Origin: CAZBSE01 sp964578625
Lineage (GTDB): Bacteria; Actinomycetota; Humimicrobiia; Humimicrobiales; Humimicrobiaceae
Direction: 5' to 3'
Assembly (NCBI GenBank): GCA_964578625.1
Contig: CAZODQ010000018.1
Location: 1 to 42,602, forward strand
DNA: 42,602 bases
Shown here: positions 8,339 through 18,069 of the stretch, in pieces
Layout of the letters: each line of letters starts with the position of its first letter
Position numbering within the stretch: the first letter of the stretch is position 1
The notes under the pieces: generated by a model
Seen by the model: only the letters and a program-made list of their open reading frames with translations
What the model was told of the DNA's origin: nothing
Databases searched by the model: none
Translations under genes and position numbers: made by a program

Positions 8339-10969
8339 ATGGAAATGGTTTCTAAAAAGTATGTTTATTTCTTTGGTGAAGGCCAAAAAGAGATGAAGAA
8401 TCTTCTGGGTGGAAAAGGTGCCAATCTGTCGGAAATGACTAATATAGGACTTCCTGTGCCCTACGGCTTTACCATAACTACGGAAGTCTGTAATTTGTTT
8501 TATGAACTTGGCAAGAAGTATCCCGAAGGCATGGAGAAACAGATTGAAGAGAATTTAAAAAAACTGGAAGAAAAAATGGGAATGGGTTTCGGGGATGAAA
8601 AAAATCCGCTTTTAGTTTCTGTCAGATCAGGCGCGGCTATTTCTATGCCCGGTATGATGGATACGGTACTGAATCTCGGCTTAAATGACAAGACTATAAA
8701 AGCACTGATAGAGAAAACAAAAAATGAAAGATTTGCCTGGGACTCCTATAGAAGATTTGTTCAGATGTTTGGTAACGTGGTAATGGGAGTGGAACATGAT
8801 AAGTTTGAAGAAGTGCTCCAGGCTAAAAAAGATAAAAAAAATGTAAAATTTGATACGGAGCTTACTGCCCAGGATTTGAAGGAGCTTGTTGAAGACTATA
8901 AGAAAATAATCAAGAAAGCTAAAGGGAGAAGTTTCCCCCAGGATCCCAAGGAGCAGTTAAGTATGTCTATTGATGCAGTGTTTGGTTCCTGGAATAATAA
9001 AAGAGCCATATCTTACAGAAATTTACATGATATACCTCATAATATTGGTACTGCTGTAAATGTTCAGGCAATGGTGTTTGGTAATATGGGTAATAATTCA
9101 GGAACAGGTGTGGCTTTTACAAGGGACCCTGCAACTGGCGAGGATAAGTTTTATGGTGAATATCTTATGAATGCGCAGGGTGAGGATGTGGTTGCAGGAA
9201 TAAGGACTCCAAAATATATTTCCGAATTAAAGGAGGAAATGCCCGAGAACTACAAACAGCTAATGGATATACGGAAAAAATTAGAAGACCATTACAGAGA
9301 TACCCAGGATATTGAATTTACTATTCAGGAAGGTAAGTTGTATATGCTTCAAACCAGAACTGGTAAGAGAACAGCTGCTGCAGCACTTAAAATTGCAGCG
9401 GATATGGTTGATCAGGGGTATATAGACAAGAAGACCGCAGTAACCAGAGTAGAGCCGCAGATGCTGGACCAATTACTGCATAAGCAGCTTGACCCAAAAG
9501 CAAAACAAAAGGCAGAACTGCTTGCCAAAGGCCTGCCGGCATCACCGGGTGCAGCGCTGGGCAAGGTAGTTTTTGATGCTGATGCGGCTGTTGAGGAAGC
9601 CAAGAATGGAAATGTTATTTTAGTAAGGACAGAGACATCTCCCGAAGATATTCAGGGTATGGCAGTTGCCCAGGGAATTTTGACTGCAAGAGGAGGAATG
9701 ACCTCTCATGCTGCTGTAGTTGCCAGAGGTATGGGTAAGTGCTGCGTAGCCGGTGCAGAGGGTATTAAAGTGTTTGAGAGTAAACAGTACTTTAAAGTGA
9801 ACGGTAAACAGATAGGCAAAAATGACTGGATCACACTTGACGGCTCAACAGGAGAAGTCTTTTTGGGAAAAATATCGGTTGTGGATCCTATACTGGGAGA
9901 AGATTTTAAAAAATTTATGAGCTGGGTCGATGATTATAAAAAAATCGGTGTAAGGACAAATGCTGATACTCCCAATGATTCCAAAGTCGCACTTGATTTT
10001 GGAGCAGAAGGTATAGGCCTCTGCAGGACAGAGCATATGTTCTTTGAAGCAGATAGAATAAAAGCGGTAAGAAAAATGATCGTAGCAAATAATAGGACTG
10101 AAAGAGAAAAAGCTTTAGCAGAACTTCTACCGATACAGAAAAAAGATTTTATAGAGATATTTAAGGTAATGAATAATCTGCCTGTGACAATAAGACTTCT
10201 TGACCCCCCGCTTCATGAATTTTTACCCAATGAAGATGAAGATATAAAAGAAATAGCCAAAGAGCTGGGGCTGAAATTTGATGAGCTCAAGGCAACTATT
10301 ATTGCCCTTCATGAGGTAAATCCAATGCTGGGGCACAGAGGATGCAGGCTTTCCATTACATATCCCGAGATTCTTGAAATGCAGGTAAGAGCAATATTTG
10401 AAGCGACTGTTGAGCTGATAAGAAAAGGATATAAAGTAAAACCTGAGGTAATGATCCCGCTGGTAGGGACTGTAAGGGAAGTAAAAGTCTTAAAGGAGCA
10501 GATTATCGAAATTGCAGATGACATGATGAAAAAGGAAAACCTTAAATTTGACTATAAGGTCGGTACTATGATTGAGATTCCAAGAGCCTGTGTTACCGCT
10601 GATGAGATTGCAAAAGAAGCCGAGTTTTTCAGCTTTGGGACAAATGACCTGACGCAGATGACCTTTGGATTTTCAAGAGATGATTCTGGAAAGTTTCTTC
10701 CCGATTATTTGGAAAAAGGGATTTTAGATAAAGACCCATTTGCCACTCTTGACAGGGACGGTGTAGGCCAGCTGGTTAAAATGGCCGTGGAAAAAGGGAG
10801 AAATGCAAGAAAAAATTTAAAGATAGGCATCTGCGGCGAACACGGTGGAGACCCAAGTTCTGTAGAATTCTGCCATATGGTAGGAATGGATTATGTGAGC
10901 TGTTCACCTTACAGGGTTCCTATTGCCAGGCTGGCTGCCGCGCACGCTGCCATAGGAGAAAAAGAGTAA
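8339..10969 (+). CDS. ppdK: Pyruvate, phosphate dikinase
   Basis: 876 aa. Three parts are visible. The N-terminal ATP-grasp nucleotide-binding half has LGGKGANLSEM and the SVRSGAAISMPGMMDTVLNLG loop. The central phosphohistidine domain has GGMTSHAAVVARGMGKCCVAG. The C-terminal PEP/pyruvate barrel has GLCRTEHMF, GTMIEIPRAC, FGTNDLTQM and CGEHGGDPSS. It interconverts pyruvate + ATP + Pi and PEP + AMP + PPi, a common glycolytic/gluconeogenic step in anaerobes. I take ATG 8339 after GAAAGGG; a TTG three bases earlier and ATG 8345 are alternatives. The usual PpsR-type regulator gene is not adjacent. Confidence 0.97.
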   Translation: MEMVSKKYVYFFGEGQKEMKNLLGGKGANLSEMTNIGLPVPYGFTITTEVCNLFYELGKKYPEGMEKQIEENLKKLEEKMGMGFGDEKNPLLVSVRSGAAISMPGMMDTVLNLGLNDKTIKALIEKTKNERFAWDSYRRFVQMFGNVVMGVEHDKFEEVLQAKKDKKNVKFDTELTAQDLKELVEDYKKIIKKAKGRSFPQDPKEQLSMSIDAVFGSWNNKRAISYRNLHDIPHNIGTAVNVQAMVFGNMGNNSGTGVAFTRDPATGEDKFYGEYLMNAQGEDVVAGIRTPKYISELKEEMPENYKQLMDIRKKLEDHYRDTQDIEFTIQEGKLYMLQTRTGKRTAAAALKIAADMVDQGYIDKKTAVTRVEPQMLDQLLHKQLDPKAKQKAELLAKGLPASPGAALGKVVFDADAAVEEAKNGNVILVRTETSPEDIQGMAVAQGILTARGGMTSHAAVVARGMGKCCVAGAEGIKVFESKQYFKVNGKQIGKNDWITLDGSTGEVFLGKISVVDPILGEDFKKFMSWVDDYKKIGVRTNADTPNDSKVALDFGAEGIGLCRTEHMFFEADRIKAVRKMIVANNRTEREKALAELLPIQKKDFIEIFKVMNNLPVTIRLLDPPLHEFLPNEDEDIKEIAKELGLKFDELKATIIALHEVNPMLGHRGCRLSITYPEILEMQVRAIFEATVELIRKGYKVKPEVMIPLVGTVREVKVLKEQIIEIADDMMKKENLKFDYKVGTMIEIPRACVTADEIAKEAEFFSFGTNDLTQMTFGFSRDDSGKFLPDYLEKGILDKDPFATLDRDGVGQLVKMAVEKGRNARKNLKIGICGEHGGDPSSVEFCHMVGMDYVSCSPYRVPIARLAAAHAAIGEKE

Positions 10970-11125
10970 AAAAATAAACAAATTTACCAAATATCTGTAA
11001 ATAACCTCTCTAATAAATAATATATTAGTGGTAAAATAAATACAGCATTTACAAAATCAGGTTGATTTGATTTTTAATCTACTGGGAGTCCTATCAGATA
11101 TATTACTATTGTCATATAAAAAGAA

Positions 11126-13039
11126 ATGAACAGAAGCTTAAAGACGGGCGAAGTAGAAGAACTGAAATCTAAAGCCGATATCCACAGCGTTATTTCAAGT
11201 TATGTAAAGCTAAAAAGAACCGGCAGGAATTATACGGGGCTCTGTCCTTTCCACAAGGAGAAGACTCCTTCATTTACAGTCGATACTTCAAAGCAGCTCT
11301 ATCACTGCTTTGGGTGTGGAGAAGGCGGGGATGTAATAAGCTTTATTGAAAAGATTGAAAATATGGAATTTATAGAAGCTGTTGAATTTCTGGCAAAAAA
11401 GATAGGGTACAGTTTAAAATATACCTACAGCGGTTCCGAACAGCCGTCAAAATTGAAAAACAGGCTGGTAGAATTGAATGAACTTGCCAGGAAGTATTTT
11501 AATTTCATACTTTTTAACAGTAAAAAAGGTCTGCCTTCTCTGAATTATTTAAAAAATAGGGGCTTTACAGAAAAAACATTGGTCGAGTTCGATGTGGGAT
11601 ATAGCCTGGATGAGTGGAGTGCGTTTTCAAATTTCGCCCGAAAAAGAGGTTATAAGACGCAGGAAATAATCGGATGCGGGCTGGGTATTGAAAGCAAAAG
11701 AGGCACGGAAGAGGTATATGACCGTTTTAGAAATAGAATAATATTTCCTATTGAAGATATAGTCGGCAAGACAATAGGTTTTGGAGGAAGGATCCTTTCG
11801 GATTCAGGTAAAACAGCTACCCGGCAGGCAAAATATATAAATACCCCAGAGACTATCCTTTATTCCAAGAGTAGAAATATATACAGGATCTTCCAGGCTA
11901 AAAAATATATTGTGGAGAAGGATGAAGCGCTTATAGTCGAAGGGTATACCGATGTAATGGCTTTGCATCAATACGGTATAAAAAATGCAGTTGCAAGCCT
12001 GGGTACAGCCCTTACTTCGGAACAGATAAAGGTTCTGGGGCGGTTTACAAAGAATATTATCCTTGTTTTTGACAGCGATGCCGCAGGGATGAGTGCTTCA
12101 CTTAAAGGTATTGAAAGACTGAGGGAGTATAATGAAAGACTGGACCTGTATTATGAAAATAATTTAAATATCAAAGTATCTGTGCTTGAAGAGGGGTATG
12201 ATCCTGCTGATTTTATATTTAAGAAAGGGAAGGATATTTTTATAAGTAAGATAGAAGGTTCTACAAGTATTATTGATTTTACCCTTGATGCGATTATAGG
12301 AAAATATGATATAAGTGATTTATCCGGTAAACTTAAGGCAAGTGACCATATTACAAGATTCATATCCACTCTTTCATCAAGAATCATACAGGAGGAGTGT
12401 ATAAAAAGGGTAGCCTATAAATTAAATCTTAAGGAAAGTCTTCTTTTTGAAGAGATGTTAAAAAAGAGACATGATAATGAGAGAAGAGTAGTGTACCAGG
12501 ATAAAGATTATGATGGTGAAAGGAAAGAGTCTGAAGATAAAAAGATTATTCCTTTAAAAAGAATAGAAGTTGAGGCATTAAAACTGATAATAAACGGGGT
12601 GGGTAATCAAATAGACGGTCTTTTAAACCTGGGTCCGGATTATTTTAGGTTTGAGGATACAAAAGAGCTCTACCTGATTGTAAGAGATGAGCTCCAAAGA
12701 GCAAAAGCGGATAATAAAAAGGCAAACTTTCCACTTAAAATTACGTCAGGTGCATTAGAGAATGAAGAGGTGAGAAGACTATATAATTTCATTTTGTTCA
12801 GCAAGCCGCATTTCAAGGACCAGAATGCAGAACATGTAAGCAGTGAGATTATCAGCAATTTAAAAGGGATCCGCATATCGGAGGAAATTGAGAAAATCAG
12901 AAAGAAGATGATAGAATATGAGAATAATAAAAATGCAGGAAGCGGATTAAAAGAAGAGGAATCCGCGGCTGAGTATGACGAGTTATACCGCAGACTCATA
13001 GAACTGGAAAAAGAAAAAATAAATTTGAAATTAATTTAG
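11126..13039 (+). CDS. dnaG: DNA primase
   Basis: 637 aa. Zinc-binding domain with Cys40, His43, Cys61 and Cys64 (CPFH ... CFGC). The catalytic core has the RNAP basic motif region with GFGGRIL. The TOPRIM domain starts LIVEGYTDVMALHQYG and continues with LVFDSDAAG. A divergent C-terminal helicase-interaction domain ends in a charged helix. It synthesises RNA primers for the lagging strand. Followed at a few bases by rpoD, the classical macromolecular-synthesis arrangement; rpsU is not present. Confidence 0.97.
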   Translation: MNRSLKTGEVEELKSKADIHSVISSYVKLKRTGRNYTGLCPFHKEKTPSFTVDTSKQLYHCFGCGEGGDVISFIEKIENMEFIEAVEFLAKKIGYSLKYTYSGSEQPSKLKNRLVELNELARKYFNFILFNSKKGLPSLNYLKNRGFTEKTLVEFDVGYSLDEWSAFSNFARKRGYKTQEIIGCGLGIESKRGTEEVYDRFRNRIIFPIEDIVGKTIGFGGRILSDSGKTATRQAKYINTPETILYSKSRNIYRIFQAKKYIVEKDEALIVEGYTDVMALHQYGIKNAVASLGTALTSEQIKVLGRFTKNIILVFDSDAAGMSASLKGIERLREYNERLDLYYENNLNIKVSVLEEGYDPADFIFKKGKDIFISKIEGSTSIIDFTLDAIIGKYDISDLSGKLKASDHITRFISTLSSRIIQEECIKRVAYKLNLKESLLFEEMLKKRHDNERRVVYQDKDYDGERKESEDKKIIPLKRIEVEALKLIINGVGNQIDGLLNLGPDYFRFEDTKELYLIVRDELQRAKADNKKANFPLKITSGALENEEVRRLYNFILFSKPHFKDQNAEHVSSEIISNLKGIRISEEIEKIRKKMIEYENNKNAGSGLKEEESAAEYDELYRRLIELEKEKINLKLI

Positions 13040-13058
13040 TTTAGAGGTGAATTTGAAT

Positions 13059-14159
13059 ATGAAAAGAGGGTCGGAATTTAAGTTAGAAGAAGTAAAAATG
13101 CTTATCAATAAAGGTAAGGCTGATGGTCTTCTGACTACTGAAGAAATTACAGAGACTCTTTCAGATATAGAGCTTACCAAGGAGCAGATTGAAAACATCT
13201 ATGATGTTATTCAGAACCTTGGTATAGAAATTGTAAGTGAAGAGGATGAGGATATTGACAGCAAAAGCACTAGTAAGAAAGGAAGTGAAGGAATTTTTAA
13301 CAGGAAACTGGATCTTACCATAAAGTCGCCAACAAATGATCCTGTGAGGATGTACCTTAAGGAAATCGGGAAGGTAAGGCTGCTTACTGCTTTTGAAGAA
13401 GTACATCTGGCAAAGAAGATAGAAGCAGGTGATATAAAAGCCAAAAGAATGTTGGTCGAGGCTAATTTAAGGCTTGTGGTAAGCATTGCTAAAAAATATG
13501 TAGGAAGGGGCATGCTTTTTTTAGACCTGATCCAGGAGGGAAACCTAGGACTTATAAGGGCTGTTGAGAAATTTGATTATAAAAAGGGATATAAATTTTC
13601 CACATATGCCACCTGGTGGATAAGGCAGGCTATAACCAGAGCTATAGCCGACCAGGCAAGGACAATAAGAATCCCGGTGCACATGGTAGAGACCATAAAC
13701 AAGCTAATAAGAATACAAAGGCATCTACTTCAAAAATTTGGAAGGGAACCTACCCCTGAAGAGATAGCAAGAAAGATGAAATTTACTCCCGAGAAAGTAA
13801 GGGAGATAATGAAAATATCGCAGGAACCTGTATCTCTTGAGACTCCCATAGGTGAGGAGGAAGACAGCCATCTAGGCGATTTCATAGAGGATTCGGATGT
13901 TGAGGCACCTTCAGATGCTGCTTCGTTTACAATGCTTCAGGAGCAGCTTCAGGAAGTTCTAAATACATTGAATGACAGGGAAAGAAAGGTCATCCAGCTT
14001 AGGTTCGGCCTGCAGGACGGCCATCCAAGAACACTTGAGGAAGTGGGAAGGGAATTTGGCGTCACAAGGGAAAGAATAAGACAAATAGAATCCAAGACTT
14101 TAGGAAAGTTGAGGCACCCTAACAGGAGCGGAGCTCTAAGAGACTTCCTCGAGCATTAA
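13059..14159 (+). CDS. rpoD: Primary RNA polymerase sigma factor (sigma-70/RpoD)
   Basis: About 366 aa from ATG 13059, placed nine bases after AGAGGTG; GTG 13047 lies inside that ribosome site and is less likely. Short region 1.1, then region 1.2 (DPVRMYLKEIGKVRLLTAFEE), region 2 (FLDLIQEGNLGLIRAVEKFDY, FSTYATWWIRQAITRAIADQ), region 3 (PVHMVETINKLI) and region 4 helix-turn-helix (TLEEVGREFGVTRERIRQIESKTLGKLR). The compact length matches Firmicutes-type SigA rather than the long proteobacterial form. Likely co-transcribed with dnaG. Confidence 0.98.
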   Translation: MKRGSEFKLEEVKMLINKGKADGLLTTEEITETLSDIELTKEQIENIYDVIQNLGIEIVSEEDEDIDSKSTSKKGSEGIFNRKLDLTIKSPTNDPVRMYLKEIGKVRLLTAFEEVHLAKKIEAGDIKAKRMLVEANLRLVVSIAKKYVGRGMLFLDLIQEGNLGLIRAVEKFDYKKGYKFSTYATWWIRQAITRAIADQARTIRIPVHMVETINKLIRIQRHLLQKFGREPTPEEIARKMKFTPEKVREIMKISQEPVSLETPIGEEEDSHLGDFIEDSDVEAPSDAASFTMLQEQLQEVLNTLNDRERKVIQLRFGLQDGHPRTLEEVGREFGVTRERIRQIESKTLGKLRHPNRSGALRDFLEH

Positions 14160-14174
14160 TGCTGCTATTAGACC

Positions 14175-14202
14175 TTGAAATAAACTTCTTATATACTATA
14201 AT
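14175..14202 (+). promoter_or_regulatory. Sigma-70 promoter of tRNA-Asn
   Basis: TTGAAA (14175-14180), a 16-base spacer and a perfect TATAAT (14197-14202), ending 21 bases before the mature tRNA 5' end. The position and near-consensus boxes fit a stable-RNA promoter read by the sigma factor encoded just upstream. Confidence 0.75.
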
Positions 14203-14223
14203 GGCATATCATGCAAATTCAAT

Positions 14224-14298
<75 letters not shown>

Positions 14299-14306
14299 GC
14301 ATACCC

Positions 14307-14324
14307 CAATATTGATAACAAAAA
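14307..14324 (+). repeat. 18-bp inverted repeat, left copy
   Basis: CAATATTGATAACAAAAA, five bases inside the left direct repeat. Its exact reverse complement lies at 42477-42494, seven bases inside the right direct repeat. The pair could be recombinase or transposase binding sites at the element ends. Confidence 0.55.
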
Positions 14325-14337
14325 TTGATTAAAGAAA

Positions 14338-14475
14338 ATGGAAGATCCAATCATAGAATTAGCCAATAGAATTACCAGAGAAATCGAAGAATTCCTGTTA
14401 GCCTGCAGGGATAAAGGAGATAGAACCATAGATGATGTTCTCAAGCGCCTTAAAGCTTTGAAAAAGCAGACTTAG
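14338..14475 (+). CDS. Possible 45-aa protein overlapping the recombinase 3' end
   Basis: ATG 14338 to TAG 14475 encodes a mostly helical, charged 45-residue peptide starting MEDPIIELANRI and ending LKALKKQT. It runs toward the serine recombinase and overlaps its last 26 bases. The ribosome site is weak (AAAG) but composition is gene-like. It could be a small recombination directionality factor, judging only from size and place. No family is recognised. Confidence 0.3.
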   Translation: MEDPIIELANRITREIEEFLLACRDKGDRTIDDVLKRLKALKKQT

Positions 14476-15988
14476 GTCCAGGAGCATAGTAGATAATTTC
14501 TATCTTTTCTTCATATATCATGATCTTTTCAATGAATTTCTTTAAGAAGCTTCTCTGCTCAAAAACATTGGATCCCACAAACACTTCTTCCATCTCTTTC
14601 CGGTAGGACTCTATCATAGACCTGGTAATATAGACAGGCTGTATCCGGGAATTCATTTTCTCATAATGCGCGATTTCATCCTGAATGCTTTCCCTTTGGA
14701 ATTTAAGTTCCTTAAGACGCTCTGCAATAAGTGATAGATCTATTTGTCCACTTTCTATAGCTTCATACTGTCGTCTGGATCTTACCTGAAGGTCGGAAGC
14801 TTTCTTTTTTAGTTCCGTAATCTTTCTACTATAGTCGGTTCTAAGGGATTTTGCGGCTGCATTTATATCATCTACTAGCTTTTTCATATTTGAATCAGAA
14901 AATATCAGTTCTTTTACCCTTGAAATAATATCTGTATCAAGTTCATCTGCCCGTAATCTTCTTCCAGGACATACAGATTTACCTTTTTTTGAATAGCTCA
15001 GGCAATTATAGTAGGCGTATTTTTTATTCCTACCATATCCGGTAACGCCGTAAGCACTGCCGCACTTACCGCATCTTAAAAGACCTGATAATAGATAGTT
15101 ACTGGAAGTAACCCTTGCAGGGGTGTTTTTTGGCTGTCTTTCTTTTATCAAGTCTTGGACCCGGTTAAATAGTTCTTCACTTATAATAGGTTCATGAGTA
15201 TCCTTTATTATCACCCATTCACTTTTTGGCTTAAATTGAGCTCCAATAGTTTTTTTATCTCTCTTATTAAAAACTGTCCAACCGATATAAGTCTCATTTC
15301 TTAAAATATTGGCAATGCTAGTTTTACCCCAATGGGAGCCGGAGCGGGGTTTAAGTCCCTTTCTGATCAGTTCCATGACAATATTTTTTAACCCATTACC
15401 ATTCGCATAAAGATTGAATATGATTTTTACGACCCTGGCCTCATCTTCATTTACCTCATATTTTGTCTTAGGATTACCCCTGTCATCAAAGACCTTTACA
15501 TTTTTATAGCCATATACGGGGTAACCGCCATTCCTATAACCTTTTCTGGCATTTTCTATCATTCCCCTTAAGGTCTCCTGAGCCAGAACAGCACTGTAAA
15601 ATTCATCTATTACCTCAATAACTCCTTCCATTAATTGTCCCTGGGGCGTATTATCTATGGGCTCTGATATTGATATTAACTCTATACCTCGTTTTCCAAG
15701 CATTGATTTGTATAAGATGCTGTCTTGTCTGTTTCTGGCAAATCTTGAAAGTTTCCATACCAATATGACTTGAAAAGGAGGTATCTGTTTTTTTGTCTCA
15801 GAGATCATTTCCAGAAAAGCCGGCCTGTTAACAGACAGGGCGCTTTCACCTTCATCGATATACTCTTTTACAACTTCCATATTATGATCATCAGCATATT
15901 TGTGAAGGAGCCTTAGCTGGGAAGGGATACTGTTATTCTTTTCTGCCTGCTGGTCAGATGAGACTCTGGCATAGAGGGCTACCTTCAT
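14450..15988 (-). CDS. Large serine recombinase (site-specific integrase)
   Basis: 512 aa. Resolvase-type catalytic domain at residues 1-150, beginning MKVALYARVSS with nucleophile Ser10. The Recombinase domain at about 160-280 contains GLKPRSGSHWGKTSIANILRNETYIG. A zinc ribbon at about 305-350 has two Cys pairs (RCGKCG and a later C...C). A long coiled coil at about 370-450 is typical of large serine integrases. Such enzymes integrate or excise phages and ICE-like elements via 2-bp crossover sites. Its start overlaps the stop of the upstream 65-aa gene (ATGA), so the two are coupled. Its 3' end lies about 150 bp from the tRNA, placing it as the probable integrase of the island. Confidence 0.93.
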   Translation of the reverse strand: MKVALYARVSSDQQAEKNNSIPSQLRLLHKYADDHNMEVVKEYIDEGESALSVNRPAFLEMISETKKQIPPFQVILVWKLSRFARNRQDSILYKSMLGKRGIELISISEPIDNTPQGQLMEGVIEVIDEFYSAVLAQETLRGMIENARKGYRNGGYPVYGYKNVKVFDDRGNPKTKYEVNEDEARVVKIIFNLYANGNGLKNIVMELIRKGLKPRSGSHWGKTSIANILRNETYIGWTVFNKRDKKTIGAQFKPKSEWVIIKDTHEPIISEELFNRVQDLIKERQPKNTPARVTSSNYLLSGLLRCGKCGSAYGVTGYGRNKKYAYYNCLSYSKKGKSVCPGRRLRADELDTDIISRVKELIFSDSNMKKLVDDINAAAKSLRTDYSRKITELKKKASDLQVRSRRQYEAIESGQIDLSLIAERLKELKFQRESIQDEIAHYEKMNSRIQPVYITRSMIESYRKEMEEVFVGSNVFEQRSFLKKFIEKIMIYEEKIEIIYYAPGPKSAFSKL

Positions 15989-16182
15989 CTGGAAACCACT
16001 TTCCTGGAAATCTCTACCTGAAAATAGTGTATAGAATTATCTCGTTCTGCTTTTAGGTTATTTTCAGTCTCCAGTTTGCCTGCTAAAAGCTCAGCCAGAG
16101 TTTTTATATTAGAATTATACCAATTTTTTAGATCCCTGTTTTTATTAATACTTATAATCTCAATAATTTCATCTCTATACAT
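15985..16182 (-). CDS. Small protein coupled to the serine recombinase
   Basis: 65 aa, beginning MYRDEIIEIISINKN and ending VEISRKVVSR; helical and basic with no recognised domain. Upstream on its strand is AAGGTAGGA seven bases before the ATG, a good ribosome site. Its stop overlaps the recombinase start by ATGA, so it is the first gene of that operon. A small first gene beside an integrase may be an accessory or control factor, but this is inference only. Confidence 0.6.
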   Translation of the reverse strand: MYRDEIIEIISINKNRDLKNWYNSNIKTLAELLAGKLETENNLKAERDNSIHYFQVEISRKVVSR

Positions 16183-16268
16183 TTTATCCTACCTTGTTTT
16201 TTACCATTGACGCGTATATTTAAAAATATATAATGGTTAGTGTATAAAATAATTATATAGGTTAAAAA

Positions 16269-16328
16269 ATTACAATTACAGTTGTAATATTAACAAGTAT
16301 AATTGTATTTGTCAATGTAAATTTTACA
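16269..16328. promoter_or_regulatory. Divergent control region with palindromic operators
   Basis: Between the recombinase operon (-) and the Xre-type gene (+). An inverted repeat ATTACAA / TTGTAAT spans 16269-16288, and an odd palindrome TGTAAATTTTACA lies at 16316-16328. On the minus strand TTGACA (16315-16310) is spaced 17 bases from TAATAT (16292-16287), a promoter flanked and overlapped by these repeats. Likely operator sites for the adjacent repressor. Confidence 0.5.
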
Positions 16329-16386
16329 TTTTTAGCTGTAAATATTAATTGTTGTAATTAAAAATATATATTTATAGGTGGCAGAA

Positions 16387-16605
16387 ATGATAAGGAACAG
16401 ATTAAAAATATTATTGGCCGAAAGAAACCTTAATTATACTAAATTAAGTGAAATGACCGGTATTTCTGTCAATGCTTTATCTAAGATGGGAAAAAATGGA
16501 GGAACGGGAGCAAAGCAGATTACCTATGAAGTTCTTGAAAAATTATGTGAAGCTCTGGATTGTAACGTAGCTGATATAATCGATTATATACCTGAAGACA
16601 AATAA
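16387..16605 (+). CDS. Xre/Cro-type helix-turn-helix regulator
   Basis: 72 aa from ATG 16387, five bases after AGGTGG; the GTG at 16378 lies within that ribosome site. A single HTH fold fills the protein. The recognition region is NYTKLSEMTGISVNALSKM, and the C-terminal half LEKLCEALDCNVADIIDYIP is typical of the small YozG/HTH_26-like Cro/C1 regulators. It is divergent from the recombinase operon with palindromes between, so it probably represses both itself and the integrase. Confidence 0.85.
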   Translation: MIRNRLKILLAERNLNYTKLSEMTGISVNALSKMGKNGGTGAKQITYEVLEKLCEALDCNVADIIDYIPEDK

Positions 16606-16719
16606 TTTTTTCTGATATTTATTTTTAATTTTTAAGTAACCCTAGTTGGATATTAATATTTCTTTTAAAGCTCACCTCGCAAGAAATCCTATTTGATTTA
16701 GATATGTGTTTTTACATAA

Positions 16720-18069
16720 ATGCATATATTAATTACAATGGGATACATGCCTACAAATGCTGCCGTCCTAAGCAAAAGCACAAAAGAATACAGAAGAAGA
16801 AAACCCCAATATGGTCCATACTACCAGTGTATAGAAGACTATTACGAGGAATTCAAAAGATCATATGATAGAAATTTCAGCCAAAAATATGGATACTTGA
16901 GACCACATATAGAAAAAGTCATTTACCAGTATCTTGACTGTGGAATCCTTCATAACGGATTTGCCAGGATAAAGTGTAGAAAATGTAATCACGAATACCT
17001 TCTTGCCTTTTCCTGTAAAAGGAGGCACTTCTGCCCCTCTTGTCACGCGAAGCGTGTCATCGAGTTTGGCGAGTGGCTGTGTGGAAGTGTCTTAAAGAAA
17101 GCCCCCCACAGGCATTTTGTATTCTCTATACCAAAGATATTAAGGATATATTTTCTCTTTAATAGAAACTTACTAAAAGAACTTTCAAAGATCTCCTGGG
17201 AAATCGTAAAGGAATACTATATAAGCACCTGCAGGAAAGAGAAAGGGAATCCGGCGGCAGTGGCAGTCATCCAGACCTTTGGAGACTACCTTGCTTTTAA
17301 TCCTCATATGCACATACTGGCAGCTGACGGGTGCTTTTCTGATGATGGCTTCTTTTATGCTCCAGCCATAAATATTGATACAGCATCTATTGAGAAACTG
17401 TTCATACACAAAATATTTAAGATGCTTCTCTCTAGAGGTCTTATCACACAGAGGGTAATAGATCTGATACTCTCCTGGCGGCACACCGGCTTCAGTATCT
17501 ACTGCGGAAAGAGGATCAATCCCAAAGAGACAATATCAACAGAGAACCTGGCAAGGTATATTATAAGGGCGTCTTTCTCCCAGGAGCGTATGAAATATAT
17601 ACCGGACAAAGCAAAGGTTAAATATGAGTCCAAATACGGAAAAAAGCTAAAGGAGTTTAGTCCCCTTGAATGGATGTCAGCTCTTGTCTCCCATATACCG
17701 GACAGGGGAGGGCAGATGGTCCGCTATTATGGCCATTATAGCAACGCCACAAGAGGCAGGCTAAAAAAAGAAGGGGATGAGCCTCAGTTCCATATCATAG
17801 AAGATGATAGTCCAGGAGGCTTAAATAAATCTTGGGCACGGCTAATACAGAAGATATATGAAGTAGACCCCCTTACCTGTCCAAAGTGTGGGGGAGAGAT
17901 GAGGATTATTGCCTTTATTGAAGATTATAAGATTGTTAAAAAGATACTTGATTATCTGGGTATATATGAAGCTCAAAGAAAGAGGCCTCCTCCTAAGGTA
18001 GATACTGCCTCTGATGGGTTTGATGAATATATAAGAGATGATTATATAGACTGCGACCATGTGTGTTAG
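16720..18069 (+). CDS. IS91-family (HUH/Y-type) transposase
   Basis: 449 aa. N-terminal zinc-binding domain at about 85-115 (CRKCNHEYLLAFSC ... HFCPSCHAKR). The HUH metal motif is HMH at about 196-198 in FNPHMHILAADG. The tyrosine-rich catalytic region contains MVRYYGHYSNATRGRLKK. A second zinc ribbon, CPKCGGEMRIIAF, lies near the C-terminus. These are the order and motifs of IS91-type rolling-circle transposases. ATG 16738 or 16747 are alternative starts. The ORF is intact, so this copy may be active. Confidence 0.9.
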   Translation: MHILITMGYMPTNAAVLSKSTKEYRRRKPQYGPYYQCIEDYYEEFKRSYDRNFSQKYGYLRPHIEKVIYQYLDCGILHNGFARIKCRKCNHEYLLAFSCKRRHFCPSCHAKRVIEFGEWLCGSVLKKAPHRHFVFSIPKILRIYFLFNRNLLKELSKISWEIVKEYYISTCRKEKGNPAAVAVIQTFGDYLAFNPHMHILAADGCFSDDGFFYAPAINIDTASIEKLFIHKIFKMLLSRGLITQRVIDLILSWRHTGFSIYCGKRINPKETISTENLARYIIRASFSQERMKYIPDKAKVKYESKYGKKLKEFSPLEWMSALVSHIPDRGGQMVRYYGHYSNATRGRLKKEGDEPQFHIIEDDSPGGLNKSWARLIQKIYEVDPLTCPKCGGEMRIIAFIEDYKIVKKILDYLGIYEAQRKRPPPKVDTASDGFDEYIRDDYIDCDHVC

